Source: Pseudomonas pergaminensis (GTDB taxonomy: Bacteria; Pseudomonadota; Gammaproteobacteria; Pseudomonadales; Pseudomonadaceae). From it: a DNA stretch of 64,000 nt. Below are positions 50,817-64,000 of the stretch, one piece after another. The stretch's first letter is position 1, and the number at the start of each line of letters is the position of its first letter. Location of the stretch: positions 5,084,001 to 5,148,000 of the forward strand of contig NZ_CP078013.2 in the NCBI RefSeq assembly GCF_024112395.2, written 5' to 3'. Below the pieces are notes generated by a model. It was given only the letters and a program-made list of their open reading frames with translations. It was not told the origin of the DNA and did not search any database. The translations under genes were made by a program, and so were the position numbers.

Positions 50817-52292
50817 ATGCACCCCAATCAAAATGCCGAAGGCGTCTACGTCATCGATGCACGCACACTCACCCCCAAACCAAGGCGCGAACCCACCAAC
50901 GAACGTCCTGGCGGCCCGGGCTTTATCGAAATCCACGACATCCTTGAAAATGAAAATGTGCGCATCGAACGCAAGCTGTTCAGGGATGAAGAGGTCGACC
51001 AACTGTGCCTCACCACCTTCAACACCCCCGACATGGTCAATATCGTTGGCGCCCCTCCGATAGACGCCCTACTGACACTGACGGTGCAGATCAATCAGGC
51101 CCGCTATGAGATCACCCTCAACTGGCGCACCCAGACAGTGGTGCTGGACACCCGCGGCGGTAACGATCGAATTCATATTGAAGATAATGTGATTGTGCCG
51201 GTCTTTGTGTACAGCGGCGAAGGCGACGACCGCGTGGTCACCGCAGCCAAAACGGCCACCCTCTACACCGGCCCTGGCGATGACTTCATCGCTGTCGTCA
51301 ACGGCGCTTGCCATGTGGAAGCGGGCGACGGCAACGACGAGGTCCACGGTTTTCAAGATACCCACATGACCGTGTATGGCGGCCCCGGTGCTGACGAGAT
51401 CAGCGGCGGCAGCGGCTCATGCTTCCTGGATGGAGGCCCGGGTAATGATCATATTGTCGGCGGGCGCGGGTTGAACATCCTCAGCGGCGGCCCCGGTAAC
51501 GACCGGATCAAGGCCGGCCCGGCCAAAAACGTTATCTACACCGGCGATGGGCTCAACGACGTCACCCAGCTCAAGGCCGACGATGTCACGTACTACAACT
51601 TCAAGAGCAGCCTGACAGTTGACTGTGCCTTGATGATGCACCCGGACGTGCCGGATGACCTTCCTCCCGGCCAATTGGCTTCCCACGTGGTTCATTTGGA
51701 GCCCAAGCCCTTGGGCCAGAGTGGACTCGTTGTGCAAGGCAGTGCGCAATTCGTCCAGCGGGTCAATGACGATCTACGCCTGCTGCTCGGCTCACCGACC
51801 GGGCAACGCTTGCTCGCGCAACTGGAGCATGCCGCACGCGAGAACGGACACCCCATCACCATTCATGAGTTCTACCCCAGGCTCAACGGGCTATTCGTCC
51901 CGGCGCCCGGCACCGCAGATTGGCCGTTTATCGACAATGACCAGCCTGGCCGTCCCTCGTTCGGCGGAGACATTTGGTACAACACCACTGACATAATCCC
52001 CGGAACGCCCAGCATCATTAACCTGTTCCACGAGTTGTGCCACGCCTGGAACCACATCAGCGGCACGTTGTTGCGCGGTGAGAGCCCCGACGGTATTGAC
52101 GGCAACAAACCGCGCTATCCGGTGAAAAACCTCGAACTGCAAGCCGTGGGCCTGCCCACGACAGCACCGCCGTTCGACTTTGATCGCGACTCGAGCACGC
52201 CGCCCACCAACACCAACCCGAGGGAGTTCAGCGAAAACGGGCTACGCAAGGAACTCGGGTTACCGCCGCGCAAACAGTACCGGAATAATTAA
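50817..52292 (+). CDS. M91-type zinc metallopeptidase with RTX-like repeats
   Basis: The ATG at 50817 follows CAAGGAACTGCGAG and gives 491 residues; the open frame further up has no start site. Residues about 110-250 contain calcium-binding-like nonapeptides ([48 protein letters not shown]). The C-terminal half contains the zinc motif HELCH at 405-409 in [16 protein letters not shown]. This matches the M91/NleD-HopH family of effector peptidases. It has no N-terminal signal peptide. The stop overlaps the astE stop by four bases (convergent). Secretion route and target are unknown. Confidence 0.8.
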   Translation: MHPNQNAEGVYVIDARTLTPKPRREPTNERPGGPGFIEIHDILENENVRIERKLFRDEEVDQLCLTTFNTPDMVNIVGAPPIDALLTLTVQINQARYEITLNWRTQTVVLDTRGGNDRIHIEDNVIVPVFVYSGEGDDRVVTAAKTATLYTGPGDDFIAVVNGACHVEAGDGNDEVHGFQDTHMTVYGGPGADEISGGSGSCFLDGGPGNDHIVGGRGLNILSGGPGNDRIKAGPAKNVIYTGDGLNDVTQLKADDVTYYNFKSSLTVDCALMMHPDVPDDLPPGQLASHVVHLEPKPLGQSGLVVQGSAQFVQRVNDDLRLLLGSPTGQRLLAQLEHAARENGHPITIHEFYPRLNGLFVPAPGTADWPFIDNDQPGRPSFGGDIWYNTTDIIPGTPSIINLFHELCHAWNHISGTLLRGESPDGIDGNKPRYPVKNLELQAVGLPTTAPPFDFDRDSSTPPTNTNPREFSENGLRKELGLPPRKQYRNN

Positions 52293-53293
52293 ACCAGGCC
52301 GTCCTCGGTGGTGGGCACAATCAAAATTCCCGCGCGCAAACCATTCTTCACCTTCGGGTTGGGGAAGATGATGCGCGCGCCCTCCTCCTCGATCACCCAG
52401 CGGGTCTTGGCCACGTCTTCGGCCAGCAGATAACCCTTGGCCAGCGGCGAAAAGTTTTCCACGTCTGCCGGCAGGTGCAGCAAGAAGGCATCGCTGTGCT
52501 TGATGACTTCGCGCGACACGGCGAACAGTTGCAAGCCATCCAGGCTGTCAGTCTCAGGCTCGGTGCCTTCGATGATCTGCTTGAGGCGTGTTTCCAGGCG
52601 CGACACATCCACGCCCTGGTTCTGCCCGAATGGCCGGGCCTTGCCCAGTTCGAGGGTGAAGGCCTCGGCGTCGAGTTGCTCGTAGGTAAAGGCCGTAAAG
52701 GTGATCGAGGTCTTGTTCTGCAGCAGCACCGCCTGCATGCCGGCCGCGCTCAAGCGCGCCAACTGCTGACGTGAATGCTGGCGACCTTCCTTCCACGGGT
52801 ACAGGGCAAACTGCTCGATCTTCGAGCCGCGAATGGCCGTGTGCAGGTCGTAATGCAGGCGTGAACGGCCCGGCAGGCTGAAGAAGCTGCGAGCCAATTG
52901 CTCCAGCTCAGCGGCGCGCATGGCTTCGGGGCCGATGTTTTTCTCATGGCGACCGTTGAACAGCCGGTTGACGTCCAGTTCGAGGTAACGCTCGCCGCGG
53001 CGCATGGCCTCGGGGTTGCCGAACAGGAACAGAATACGGGAACGGGGCTTGATCTCCCCACGGGCAATGCCATGCAACAGGCGGTCGAGCAGTTCGATCG
53101 GCGCGGTTTCGTTGCCATGGATGCCGGACGACAGCAGCACGTCGCTGCCGTTGTCCTTCGCTTCAGGCGGGCGCACTTCGAGTGCGCCCTCGCTGAGCCA
53201 GCGCATCTGCACGCCGTCGACAGTCAGTTGAATTTTTTGCGCCGGTTCGCGACCGGCGAGGGTCAGTTCAAGCAGTTTGCCGAGGGCGAGCAT
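52289..53293 (-). CDS. astE: Succinylglutamate desuccinylase
   Basis: This 334-residue zinc enzyme of the AspA/AstE family releases glutamate and succinate in the last step of the arginine succinyltransferase pathway. It starts [20 protein letters not shown]. The zinc site is in [15 protein letters not shown] (H-x2-E), with a later histidine in [14 protein letters not shown]. It is the last gene of the operon, behind the small conserved protein gene. Confidence 0.95.
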   Translation of the reverse strand: MLALGKLLELTLAGREPAQKIQLTVDGVQMRWLSEGALEVRPPEAKDNGSDVLLSSGIHGNETAPIELLDRLLHGIARGEIKPRSRILFLFGNPEAMRRGERYLELDVNRLFNGRHEKNIGPEAMRAAELEQLARSFFSLPGRSRLHYDLHTAIRGSKIEQFALYPWKEGRQHSRQQLARLSAAGMQAVLLQNKTSITFTAFTYEQLDAEAFTLELGKARPFGQNQGVDVSRLETRLKQIIEGTEPETDSLDGLQLFAVSREVIKHSDAFLLHLPADVENFSPLAKGYLLAEDVAKTRWVIEEEGARIIFPNPKVKNGLRAGILIVPTTEDGLV

Positions 53294-53304
53294 AAGCAGC
53301 TTCC

Positions 53305-53595
53305 TTAGTGGTTGCAGCCAGGACCGTGGACGTGATCGTCGTCATCACCTTCGACGTCGGCCGGTTCCATTTCCAGTTGCAGGCTCATCAGGTTGGTGGC
53401 CAGCGGGCGCATCAGCAGGTTCGCGTACTCGGCGTCGCCTTCTTCCACGTCCACACCGATCAGCAGTTGACCACGGCCGTCGTGCTGGATCCAGATTTCC
53501 TTGCCCTGCCAGACCACGGCGACGCGGGTGCAGGAAGTTTCCAGCTGGGTGCCGTCGGTGTCTTCAAGAATCAGTTTCAGGGTGTCGGTGGTCAT
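53305..53595 (-). CDS. Conserved small protein between astB and astE
   Basis: This 96-residue protein is beta-rich ([40 protein letters not shown]) and ends in an acidic, histidine-rich tail ([13 protein letters not shown]) that may bind metal. An equivalent small gene occupies the same place in P. aeruginosa (PA0900). Function is unknown. Its position inside the catabolic operon suggests a minor role in arginine use. Confidence 0.8.
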   Translation of the reverse strand: MTTDTLKLILEDTDGTQLETSCTRVAVVWQGKEIWIQHDGRGQLLIGVDVEEGDAEYANLLMRPLATNLMSLQLEMEPADVEGDDDDHVHGPGCNH

Positions 53596-53633
53596 AAAGT
53601 AGCTCTCAGCATAGGGCGTAAAAGAAGGTGGCG

Positions 53634-54980
53634 TTAATTGATCTGGAAAGGATAGACCGAGCCCAGTTTAAGGATTTGCGTCAGTTCATCCAATGCCGTC
53701 CGGCACTCAAGCAGCAATTGCGGGTCCGCCAGGTCGGTTTCGCGCAGGCTGTCGCGGTAGTGCTTGTCGACCCATTGGGTCAATGTGTCGTACAACGGCG
53801 CGGTCATGATAACCCCTGGGTTCACCGCCGCCAGCTCGGTTTCGTTCAACGCCACACGCAAACGCAGGCAGGCCGGGCCGCCGCCATTCTGCATGCTTTG
53901 CTTGAGATCAAAGACGTTGACTTCGCGGATCAGCCCGCCAGAGGCCGTGAGGTTCTGCAGGTACTGCCACACGCGTTCGTTGGCGCGGCACTCCTCCGGC
54001 ACGATCAGCAGCATCGAACCATCAGGGCGGCTCAGCAACTGGCTGTTGAACAGGTAGGAACGCACCGCGTCCTCGACGCTGACCTGGGCCCGCGGTACGC
54101 AGACAGACTGGAAGTTGCCGCCCAGCTTGCCCAACTTGCCTTGCAGCTCGCCCAGCATCTGTTCGGTGTTGAGGAACGCGTCCTCGTGATAGAACAGCAC
54201 TTCGCCGTTACCCACCGCGATCACATCGTTGTGGAACACGCCGGCGTCGATCACCGCCGGATTCTGCTGGGCATAGACCACGCCCTCATCCTTCAAGCCG
54301 TGCAAGCGTGCAACGGCCTGGGACGCTTCGAGCGTCTGGCGCGCCGGGTACTTCTGCGGCGCCGGGTAACGGGTGTCGAAGGCGCTGCGCCCGTACACGA
54401 AAAACTCCACGCCCGCCTCGCCATAGTCGCGGCAGAAGCGTGTGTGGTTGGCCGCGCCCTCGTCACCGAACTGCGCCACCGCCGGTAATGCAGCGTGATG
54501 GGCGAAGTGCTTCTGGTCGGCAAACATCGCCCCCAGCACGCGGCTGGTGGTTGGGTGTTCGATGCTGCGGTGGTACTTGCAGTTGAGGTTGGCGGCGGTG
54601 AAATGCACGCGACCGTCGAAGGTGTCGGCACTCGGGCTGACGGTGGCGGCGTTGGCCACCCACATGCTCGACGCCGAGCAGCTCGCGACCAACAACGGCA
54701 TAGCGTGCTTGGCGGCCTGCTGGATGACCTGGGCGTCGGTGCCGCTGAAACCGAGGTTGCGCAAGGCCGCCACATCAGGACGTTCCTGGGGTGCCAGCAC
54801 ACCTTGCACAAAGCCCATGTCCATCAGGGCTTTCATTTTCTGCAGGCCCTGCAACGCCGCTTCCTTTGGGTTGGAAGACTGCTGGCTGTTGCTCTGGGAC
54901 GCGACGTTGCCATAGGACAAACCGCCGTAGTTATGGGTCGGCCCCACTAGACCGTCAAAATTGACTTCATAGGATTTCAT
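53634..54980 (-). CDS. astB: N-succinylarginine dihydrolase
   Basis: The ATG at 54980 ([20 protein letters not shown]) with GGAGCC upstream gives 448 residues; the longer start is rejected. The enzyme of the pentein fold converts succinylarginine to succinylornithine, CO2 and ammonia. Recognisable parts are the N terminus, [20 protein letters not shown], the histidine region [17 protein letters not shown] and the late catalytic [13 protein letters not shown]. Confidence 0.96.
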   Translation of the reverse strand: MKSYEVNFDGLVGPTHNYGGLSYGNVASQSNSQQSSNPKEAALQGLQKMKALMDMGFVQGVLAPQERPDVAALRNLGFSGTDAQVIQQAAKHAMPLLVASCSASSMWVANAATVSPSADTFDGRVHFTAANLNCKYHRSIEHPTTSRVLGAMFADQKHFAHHAALPAVAQFGDEGAANHTRFCRDYGEAGVEFFVYGRSAFDTRYPAPQKYPARQTLEASQAVARLHGLKDEGVVYAQQNPAVIDAGVFHNDVIAVGNGEVLFYHEDAFLNTEQMLGELQGKLGKLGGNFQSVCVPRAQVSVEDAVRSYLFNSQLLSRPDGSMLLIVPEECRANERVWQYLQNLTASGGLIREVNVFDLKQSMQNGGGPACLRLRVALNETELAAVNPGVIMTAPLYDTLTQWVDKHYRDSLRETDLADPQLLLECRTALDELTQILKLGSVYPFQIN

Positions 54981-55038
54981 CGGCGAGGCTCCACGAACAT
55001 CTGTTTTTATAGGCATCAACTTGTCATCCCGATCAACT

Positions 55039-55123
55039 GTGGGAGCTGGCTTGCCTGCGATAGCATCAACTCGGTTGTACTGAAAGACCGAGTCGTCTGC
55101 CTCGCAGGCAATCCAGCTCCCAC
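55039..55123. repeat. Inverted REP pair within the ast operon
   Basis: TGTGGGAGCTGGCTTGCCTG and its imperfect complement (CAGGCAATCCAGCTCCCAC) flank about 40 bp between astD and astB. Confidence 0.85.
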
Positions 55124-55141
55124 CTTAGATCGGTGCCACCT

Positions 55142-57633
<2,492 letters not shown>

Positions 57634-57684
57634 GCTATCTCCTCGAACGGGCCGCTGTTGTCAGCCACCCGCGAAACTCTCTTT

Positions 57685-58704
57685 TTAAACCGCTACCAGG
57701 CGCACGCTCGCGCCTTCGCCAACACCCAGGGCTTCGGCCGCTGCCAGGTCCAACGTCACCGGTTTACCCGGCGCGTAGTCCAGTTCCAGCATTACCGCGC
57801 GGTAATCCTGCAACTGCGCGTTGCTCACCAGGTACTGGCGACCGACACCCTTGACCATCTCACCGATCTTCACCGGTACCACACGGCTCTGGGCGATCGA
57901 GCGAATGCCCGATACCCGTGCGTGCAGCGTCGGGCCGCCGTCGAAGATGTCGATGTAATGGTCGGTCTCGAAGCCTTCGCGCATCAGGATGTCGAAGGTG
58001 ATCTGTGCACGCGGGTGCACCTGGCCCATGGCTTCCTGGGCTTCGTCCGGCAGCAGCGGCACGTAGATCGGGTAATGCGGCATCAGCTCGGCGAGGAAGG
58101 TACGGCTTTTCAGCCCGCACAAGCGCTCGGCGGCGGCGTAGTTGAGGTCGAAGAAGTTGCGGCCGATGGCGTCCCAGAACGGCGAGTCACCGTTCTCGTC
58201 ACTGTAGCCGACGATCTCGGTCACCACCGAGTCGGCAAAGCGCTCGGGGTGGCTGGCGACAAACAGCAGCCGGCCACGGGAATTGAGTTCCGACCACGGC
58301 GAACCGACCAGCTCGGGCACCACATAGAAACTGGTGAGCAGGCTGTTGCCGGTGAGGTCGTGGCACTGGGAAAGCACGTGGATCTTGTTGTGGATCTTCA
58401 GCTCGCGAGACGCGTGCACGAAGGTCTCGTTACGAAAGCTGTAGAACGGCTCCGAGTAACCGGCCGAGGCGACGATGGCCGAGCAGCCGGCGAGCTTGCC
58501 GGTCTCGGTGTCTTCGAGCACGAAGAAATAGCTCTCTTCACCGTTGAAACTGACCTCGGCCGCGAAGGACGCTTCGCTGGCGGCGATCTTGTCGCTCAGG
58601 CGTTCCACATCATCCGGCAAGGAGGTGACACCAATCGGGCTGTCCGCAGCCAGACGCTGTACCTCGCCCAGATCAGCCATTTGCGCGGGGCGCATCACCA
58701 GCAT
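57685..58704 (-). CDS. aruF: Arginine/ornithine N-succinyltransferase, alpha subunit
   Basis: The ATG at 58704 (MLVMRPAQMADLGEVQRLAA) gives 339 residues, equal to P. aeruginosa AruF; the longer ORF start is rejected. Conserved parts include LCHDLTGNSLLTSFYV-like HDLTGNSLLTSFYVVPELVG, NSRGRLLFVASHPERFADS and the C-terminal ALGVGEGASVRLVAV. It pairs with AruG as the first catabolic step. Pseudomonads use these two genes where E. coli has one astA. Confidence 0.96.
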   Translation of the reverse strand: MLVMRPAQMADLGEVQRLAADSPIGVTSLPDDVERLSDKIAASEASFAAEVSFNGEESYFFVLEDTETGKLAGCSAIVASAGYSEPFYSFRNETFVHASRELKIHNKIHVLSQCHDLTGNSLLTSFYVVPELVGSPWSELNSRGRLLFVASHPERFADSVVTEIVGYSDENGDSPFWDAIGRNFFDLNYAAAERLCGLKSRTFLAELMPHYPIYVPLLPDEAQEAMGQVHPRAQITFDILMREGFETDHYIDIFDGGPTLHARVSGIRSIAQSRVVPVKIGEMVKGVGRQYLVSNAQLQDYRAVMLELDYAPGKPVTLDLAAAEALGVGEGASVRLVAV

Positions 58705-58793
58705 GGTGTCACTCCTTAACTCGAAAAACTCACAGAGGGAAAAATGCCGGACAGGAGAACTGCTCACACCGCTCTCACGGTGTAAACAAATCT

Positions 58794-58888
58794 ATGTGGG
58801 AGCCGGGCTTGCCCGCGATTACGGCGCGTCAGTCAGCACAGATGTTGCCTGTACCACCGTCTTCGCAGGCAAGCCAGCTCCCACATTT
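58794..58888. repeat. Inverted REP pair between astC and aruF
   Basis: ATGTGGAGCCGGGCTTGCCC and GCAGGCAAGCCAGCTCCCAC flank about 45 bp. Confidence 0.82.
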
Positions 58889-58950
58889 GATCCAGTCCGG
58901 CCTTTGGAATTTGTGTTCGGCGCCCGATTGTTCGGACGCCGAGCGGTCCA

Positions 58951-60270
<1,320 letters not shown>

Positions 60271-60461
60271 TTATAGCGCCAACCCGCGTTTTTGGCGGGT
60301 TTACGCCAATGCGACAATTACCGTCGCAAAGGCGCAGTTTAAACTGCCCAGCGGTTTTGCGGCAGGACCAAAACCAGGCGTCCACGCATATCTATCTAAG
60401 CTCATCCGTCGCCAGGCGGCTGATCTACTGGCGTTTTCACGTCCATTGGAGATCAGCGCGC

Positions 60462-63400
60462 ATGACCACCCCGTCTTCCTTATTGCCAGCAGCCCTCGGC
60501 AACCCCCAACCCGACAGCCACTACGAGGTGCTCAAGAGCGCAATCCCTCCATGGCTGGGCCAATCCTCACAGCAGGCACGCAATGCCCTAAAAACAGCCA
60601 AACTCTCACTGGGTCAGGCGCTTGGCACAGCCCCCAGCCCCTTGAAGTCGGCGTTCACAAAGGCAACGGCTGAGCATTGGACAGCACGCAACAAGGTCGA
60701 GCAAACGCTCAAGCAGCTTGAAGATGCCAAGGCGTTCGCCAAGCCCATTCTTGAAGACGCCCTGCTCAAGCGCTTCAACCTGGAGCTGAATTGCGAAACC
60801 ACTTATCTACGCCTGTACATCCCACAGACCACCCCCTGGTTTCCCGTGCGCACAGGGGCTGCGCGCACGTGGACGGTGTCATTGCTCGATGCGGCCTTGC
60901 ACAACTTCGAGAGCACGGAGACCGAGGTCGACGCCTACGAGGCGGATTCAACGTTCATCACCCGCCCGTCCGCCAGCGGCCAATTCGACACATTGCCGGC
61001 GGTCAAGAAGGTGTTGTCGATTACGGCGTTCACTCGGTTGTGCCGCGAGCTGGACATCGGCGCCCAATACGCTCGTCATGTGCGTGAGGCTTTAGGCCTG
61101 GATGAGCCCGTGGCCGCCAGCGCACTGCAACACAAAGTCATAGCCAGCCACACTGCCGCCTTGCGCAATGCCTTGCACCTGGCTCGCATCAGCGGGGACA
61201 TTGCCGAAGACATGTGGCTTGCCATTGGCGAGCTGATCGAGGGCAAGCCTGCGCGGCTCCAGGACGGTCAGCCCCTGCGCGCCTATGATTTGCACATGAT
61301 GGAGGCCCCGTTGAACGGCGTCCTGCTGTTTGCCGTTGACCTTGAACACCCCCGTTCCGTGCAGCGCGTCGTCGCCTATGTGCCTGATGACCCTCGACAC
61401 CCGATCAAGGAATACCCCTCATCACTGGCCTTCAAGCAAGCACTGACCGAAAAGCTGCGCGACGAGCAATATCAAGGTTTTTTCAGCCGCTTTGTCAACC
61501 ATGAACATCACGGGCCATTTTTTTCCGGGCTCAGCCAACGCCTGGCGCGCATTACCTGGCACCCACCGCAATCGGGAAGCGACCAGGCGCCATGGCGCAA
61601 GGAGCCCACCACGGATCCTCGGCTGAACTTCTCTGTGCAACCCATTGCCGGCGATCTCTGGCAGCACGTCTATGAACAACGACTCAACCAGATCATCAAT
61701 GATGCGCGTACACGGGCCGTCTCCACTGCCGAGGCTGACCGCAAGGCGCGCTGGGCGGCCTGGGATGCCTTCGTCAACGTGGCGTCTTCGATCGTTAATG
61801 CGGTGGTGATGGTGGTGGCGCCGTTCATTCCCGGGTTGGGCGAGTTGATGCTGGGCTACATGGCCTACCAACTGCTGGATGAGGTGTTTGAAGGCATCAT
61901 CGACTGGGCTATAGGTGAGTCCAGTGAAGCCTTCGGTCACGTGATGAGCATGCTGGAGTCGCTGGTGCAAATCGGCGCCTTTGCGGCCGGGAGCACGATT
62001 GGGGTGAAGCTGTTGCGCCAGGTCGCGCCGCCCGATGTGCTGGCGTTTATCGAGCGTTTCAAGCCAGTCACCCTCGCCAATGGCAGCGGCCGCTACTGGA
62101 ACAAGGACCTGACGGCCTACCGGCAAAAAACCACCCTGCCGCCACGCCTGGGGATCAATGAACAGGGCCTGCACACCCTGCGCGGTGAGTCAGTGTTACC
62201 TCTTGAGGGTGATCTGTATGCCGTGCAACCGCTGACCGACAGCGAACAGTATGTAATCAGACATCCAACGCGCCCAGACGCCTATACCCCGCAGCTACAG
62301 CACAACGGTGCGGGAGCCTGGCACAGCGAGCTGGAAGACCCCTTGCATTGGGACCGTCCCACCCTGTTACGCCGTCTTGGCCATAACGTCAGTGAATTGA
62401 GTGAGGCCGACCGGGAGTTGGCATTGACGCTCAGTGGCGTCGATGACGGCGCGCTGCGCAGAATGCATGTACTGGGCGAACCCGTACCGCCCCTCCTGGC
62501 TGACACCTTTGAACGTGTGCGTATTGACCGCAGTTTGCGCACCCTTATCGACCAGCTTGGCAGTGACGATCCCACCACGTACCAGCACGTCGATCCACAA
62601 GACGTGTTGCACCTGCTCACCGCCTACGGCGAATGGCCCGAGACCCGCTGCCTACAGATACTCGATGCCCACGGCAATACAGCCTGGGCGTTTGGAGACA
62701 CCAACAAACCGGTGGTGCAGATCCAAGAGGCGCAATTGAACAAGGGTCAATTGCTCAAGGAACTGCTGCAAAGGCTGACACCGGAAGAGATCCGCACGCT
62801 GTTCGGCGAACGCGCGGCCGACCCTGAGCTGAGCCTGGACAACCGCGCCTATCAGTGGCGCAAGAAACTCGCGCGAGTGGCCGAGCGGCATCGCGCCACG
62901 CTGTTCGATTCACGTTACGCCCAGCTGCAACCGACAGCGCACGCGCCTGCGCAACAATTGATACAGAGCGCCCCCGGCCTGCCAACCCAGGTCATCACTC
63001 ACGTGCTCGACCACGCCAGCGCTGAGGAGCTCACAGAGCTGGACAACCAACACACCCCGCCGCGCCTGGCCGACCTTGCCCGCAGCACGCTGGATGAACT
63101 GCGGATCAACCGTGCCTACGAAGGTCTGCATCTTGAGGCAATGCCCACTGTCGACAGCGAACGCCTGGCACTGAACACCCTGAGAACTCAACCCGGCTGG
63201 CCGGGCAACGTACGCATCGAGGCCAGGCACCTCACTGTCCAGGGTGAAATGTGGCTGCAGATTGGCGTCAAGGACGCCACGGTTGTTCGCACGCTGGTGC
63301 GTACCGCCGACGGCCGTTACGTGCCCCACGATGAAAAAGGCCCGCTGTCAGGTGAGACCGACCTGTACACCGCCATACTCAATGCCCTGCCTGACGCACA

Positions 63401-64000
63401 ACGCGACGCCCTGGGGCTCGGCGTCAATCAGGGGCCTGCGCTGCGAGAGCGACTGCGACAACGACCGCTGCCACGTGAAGAGCTGCGCCAGGTACTGGAC
63501 ACCTCCGTTATCAAACCGCCCACACTGGAAACGCTGCGCTTGCTAGGAATGGATGCCGGTTACCCGATCCAGGACGCGCCGCCTGCGCCAGTCGCGAGCT
63601 TGGAGGAACGTGCTCGCGCGATATACCCCGCGCTCGATCCGCAGCAACTCCAAGACTTGCTCACCCACTTGCACACCCAACCAGGTGGCGCAGCCAATGG
63701 CCTCGCGGCACTGGCCGAGGAATACCGACAACTGCGCAACGACCTGACAAGCTGGCAGCGCCAAATCCCCACCGCCCACCCCGAAACCGGCGCGCGGCTA
63801 TCCGTCGCCGAACGGCGCAATGAGCGCCAGAACCGTCGCATGATCGCCAGACAATTGCGCCGATGCTGGCGCCGTGAAGAAGCCGCCGATCTCTTCCTGG
63901 ACCCAAGCGTAGACGGCTACAGCCTGCGCCTGGATTACCCGATTCTCGGCGCGTTGCCGGAACTGACGGCAAATTTCGATCACGTGTCGCTGCTGACCCT
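60462..64000 (+). CDS. Very large DUF6543-type protein entering leucine-rich repeats (3' end outside window)
   Basis: The ATG at 60462 opens a frame with no stop to the window's end, 1179 codons. The start (TPSSLLPAALGNPQPDSHYE) and body resemble the large Pseudomonas DUF6543/dermonecrotic-toxin-domain proteins. A hydrophobic segment near residues 440-525 (SSIVNAVVMVVAPFIPGLGE, LMLGYMAYQLL) could insert in membranes. The last codons (LGALPELTANFDHVSLLTL) read as the start of leucine-rich repeats. In this family a C-terminal NEL-type ubiquitin ligase often follows, but it would lie beyond 64000. It diverges from astC. A toxin or effector role is inference. Confidence 0.8.
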   Translation, partial: MTTPSSLLPAALGNPQPDSHYEVLKSAIPPWLGQSSQQARNALKTAKLSLGQALGTAPSPLKSAFTKATAEHWTARNKVEQTLKQLEDAKAFAKPILEDALLKRFNLELNCETTYLRLYIPQTTPWFPVRTGAARTWTVSLLDAALHNFESTETEVDAYEADSTFITRPSASGQFDTLPAVKKVLSITAFTRLCRELDIGAQYARHVREALGLDEPVAASALQHKVIASHTAALRNALHLARISGDIAEDMWLAIGELIEGKPARLQDGQPLRAYDLHMMEAPLNGVLLFAVDLEHPRSVQRVVAYVPDDPRHPIKEYPSSLAFKQALTEKLRDEQYQGFFSRFVNHEHHGPFFSGLSQRLARITWHPPQSGSDQAPWRKEPTTDPRLNFSVQPIAGDLWQHVYEQRLNQIINDARTRAVSTAEADRKARWAAWDAFVNVASSIVNAVVMVVAPFIPGLGELMLGYMAYQLLDEVFEGIIDWAIGESSEAFGHVMSMLESLVQIGAFAAGSTIGVKLLRQVAPPDVLAFIERFKPVTLANGSGRYWNKDLTAYRQKTTLPPRLGINEQGLHTLRGESVLPLEGDLYAVQPLTDSEQYVIRHPTRPDAYTPQLQHNGAGAWHSELEDPLHWDRPTLLRRLGHNVSELSEADRELALTLSGVDDGALRRMHVLGEPVPPLLADTFERVRIDRSLRTLIDQLGSDDPTTYQHVDPQDVLHLLTAYGEWPETRCLQILDAHGNTAWAFGDTNKPVVQIQEAQLNKGQLLKELLQRLTPEEIRTLFGERAADPELSLDNRAYQWRKKLARVAERHRATLFDSRYAQLQPTAHAPAQQLIQSAPGLPTQVITHVLDHASAEELTELDNQHTPPRLADLARSTLDELRINRAYEGLHLEAMPTVDSERLALNTLRTQPGWPGNVRIEARHLTVQGEMWLQIGVKDATVVRTLVRTADGRYVPHDEKGPLSGETDLYTAILNALPDAQRDALGLGVNQGPALRERLRQRPLPREELRQVLDTSVIKPPTLETLRLLGMDAGYPIQDAPPAPVASLEERARAIYPALDPQQLQDLLTHLHTQPGGAANGLAALAEEYRQLRNDLTSWQRQIPTAHPETGARLSVAERRNERQNRRMIARQLRRCWRREEAADLFLDPSVDGYSLRLDYPILGALPELTANFDHVSLLT

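Overview
The window is chromosomal DNA of a fluorescent pseudomonad, most likely the Pseudomonas fluorescens group. The evidence is protein-level similarity to known Pseudomonas genes (rne, phoPQ, nrdA, flg/che, amrZ, rsmA-lysC-alaS, the aru/ast cluster), high GC content, Pseudomonas-type REP elements with a GTGGGAGC core, and gene orders familiar from pseudomonads. About 78% of the window is ordinary core genome. The exception is one integrated element of about 14.2 kb at 26115-40310.

Layout, left part (1-26114). The window opens in the 3' part of rne, followed by a mocA/xdhC pair, the dicarboxylate carrier dctA with a sigma54 promoter and two palindromic activator sites, an AraC-type regulator, a small exported protein with phoP-phoQ, the phosphopantetheinyl transferase gene, an RstAB-like two-component pair and nrdA. 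Downstream of nrdA lies an unrecognised possible secreted cysteine-protease-like protein. A flagellar/chemotaxis block follows: flgBCDE and cheV-cheR on the minus strand, flgA and flgM-flgN-flgZ on the plus strand. Sigma54 sites precede flgB and flgA and a sigma28 site precedes flgM. A major facilitator gene ends this part.

The island (26115-40310). It is bounded by a 47-bp direct repeat that is the 3' part of tRNA-Arg(CCT). The intact tRNA is at the right end (40264-40340). The left copy abuts the original tRNA terminator. The island carries a tyrosine integrase; paired TGCACCCA sites near both ends (candidate integrase arm sites); a divergent regulatory switch with an AlpA/Xis-like protein; a replication-like winged-helix protein followed by four copies of a TGGGAWTTTTTCC repeat; a HEPN-like protein; a two-helix membrane protein; a TIR/SEFIR protein; a seven-gene operon that includes DUF5681 and ends in an orphan lambda gpI-like tail gene; an unrecognised two-gene overlapping module; a serine recombinase; and a DUF2971 protein. 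No capsid, terminase or lysis gene is seen. The best reading is a phage-satellite-like or decayed-prophage element carrying candidate anti-phage genes.

Right part (40341-64000). A pair of small membrane-protein genes lies behind a sigma54-like promoter with two upstream palindromes. Then come amrZ, mgtE, two tRNA-Arg(ACG), tRNA-Ser(GCT), rsmA/csrA, lysC, alaS, ltaE, an FMN riboswitch controlling a lumazine synthase gene, and an M91-type metallopeptidase with glycine/aspartate-rich calcium-binding-like repeats. The complete arginine succinyltransferase operon follows (astC-aruF-aruG-astD-astB-unknown-astE, minus strand). The window ends inside a very large DUF6543-type protein entering leucine-rich repeats.

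Several regulators of motility and exopolysaccharide (AmrZ, RsmA, FlgM, FlgZ, CheV, CheR) lie in this window with their flagellar targets. No CRISPR array or insertion sequence was seen.
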